Source: Hodarchaeum sp048939725 (lineage in GTDB: Archaea; Asgardarchaeota; Heimdallarchaeia; Hodarchaeales; Hodarchaeaceae). Taken from it: a stretch of DNA of 6,797 nt. The stretch is from the NCBI GenBank assembly GCA_048939725.1, contig JBHLPG010000209.1, positions 1-6,797 on the forward strand. Reading direction: 5' to 3'. Every line of letters starts with the position of its first letter. Position 1 is the stretch's first letter. The position numbers were made by a program, and so were the translations under genes. Under the pieces are notes generated by a model. It made no database searches. It was given only the letters and a program-made list of their open reading frames with translations, and was not told the origin of the DNA. Shown piece by piece: positions 6,645 through 6,797 of this stretch.

Positions 6645-6669
6645 GATTATCTACTTAATGAAGATAATC
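6645..6669. repeat. Perfect 8-bp inverted repeat with 9-base spacer, candidate operator
   Basis: GATTATCT (6645-6652) and AGATAATC (6662-6669) are perfect inverted arms separated by ACTTAATGA. The site lies in the 5' region of the 426-aa gene, just downstream of the TATA-like boxes and so near the expected transcription start. A dimeric repressor bound there would block initiation. On the plus strand the right arm is followed by GTTTTT, so a hairpin terminator for plus-strand transcripts is an alternative, but no plus-strand gene is visible to its left. Confidence 0.5.
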
Positions 6670-6670
6670 G

Positions 6671-6695
6671 TTTTTAAGTCAATAGTTCTTAAATG
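6671..6695 (-). promoter_or_regulatory. Candidate TATA-box region for the 426-aa gene operon
   Basis: The minus strand contains TTTAAGAAC (around 6686-6694) and CTTAAAAAC (around 6671-6679), both TATA-like in an AT-rich setting. With archaeal spacing (about 25 bases from box to start), transcription would begin near 6650-6663, at the inverted repeat, giving a 50-60 base leader. Which box is used cannot be told from the sequence alone. Confidence 0.35.
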
Positions 6696-6749
6696 CTCAT
6701 AGGGTGGAAAAATCTTTGCAGCTGAAAATTCGGCGGGCTCCTCTCAATC

Positions 6750-6797
6750 TTAGACAGGTCTTCTTGCCTTTGAGTCTATTTCTTGTATTGTGTTCCT
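6750..6797 (-). CDS. Possible 3' end of an upstream gene (15 codons, partial)
   Basis: Read from the right edge, the minus strand gives RNTIQEIDSKARRPV and then TAA (6750-6752). The mixed charged composition looks like the end of a real protein, and the spacing to the next gene (about 150 bases) leaves room for a promoter. A second frame is also open from the edge to a TGA near 6702, but it is very Arg/Lys-rich and less protein-like. Fifteen codons are too few to identify a product or prove coding. Confidence 0.3.
   Translation of the reverse strand, partial: RNTIQEIDSKARRPV

Noticed and set aside
6715..6765. tRNA or small RNA at the right edge, suggested by locally high GC
   Set aside because: No T-loop GTTCRANNC, no CCA-side acceptor pairing and no cloverleaf could be built on either strand.

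Overview
The window is AT-rich and looks archaeal, probably from an Asgard-type archaeon. This is inferred from style rather than a marker gene. The evidence is an 8-nt Shine-Dalgarno sequence (AGGTGATC), TATA-like promoter boxes, large secreted proteins built from Ig/Fn3-type beta-sandwich repeats and full of N-glycosylation sequons, C-terminal transmembrane anchors, and a cytosolic protein whose N-terminus has the strand/helix order of a longin domain. No rRNA, tRNA, CRISPR array, IS element or integrase was seen.

All credible genes lie on the minus strand, so the biological order runs from right to left. (1) 6750-6797 may be the last 15 codons of an upstream gene. (2) 6601-6749 is a promoter region with an inverted repeat and a strong Shine-Dalgarno. 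(3) 5320-6600 encodes a 426-aa cytosolic protein (longin-like N-terminus, CxxxxC segment, helical C-terminus). (4) Twelve bases later, 4249-5307 encodes a 352-aa single-pass membrane protein with two Ig-like ectodomains and a short cytoplasmic tail; these two genes look like one operon. (5) 4091-4248 is a very AT-rich gap with a T-rich termination region, an imperfect inverted repeat and a TATA-like box. (6) 3830-3988 may encode a 52-aa peptide whose stop overlaps the next start. (7) 1-3830 is the 5' part of a very large gene: 1276 codons with no stop, running off the left edge just as a C-terminal membrane anchor begins. I checked every codon of this frame for stops.

The large protein has, in order, a signal peptide, an Fn3-like domain, a segment with two long amphipathic beta-hairpins, a calcium-type DxDxDG loop with another Fn3-like domain, then six beta-sandwich repeats. 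Four repeats share a PNGGE...WNTS pattern. The other two form a tandem pair that reappears as almost the entire ectodomain of the 352-aa protein. The two surface proteins are thus related by domain duplication or exchange and may act at the same cell-surface site, with the 426-aa protein on the cytosolic side. The most intriguing signal is the first hairpin (residues 280-337). Its two strands alternate hydrophobic and polar residues for about 21-23 positions each around a Phe-rich tip, as in membrane-inserting hairpins of beta-pore-forming proteins. That reading is a hypothesis, not an identification.
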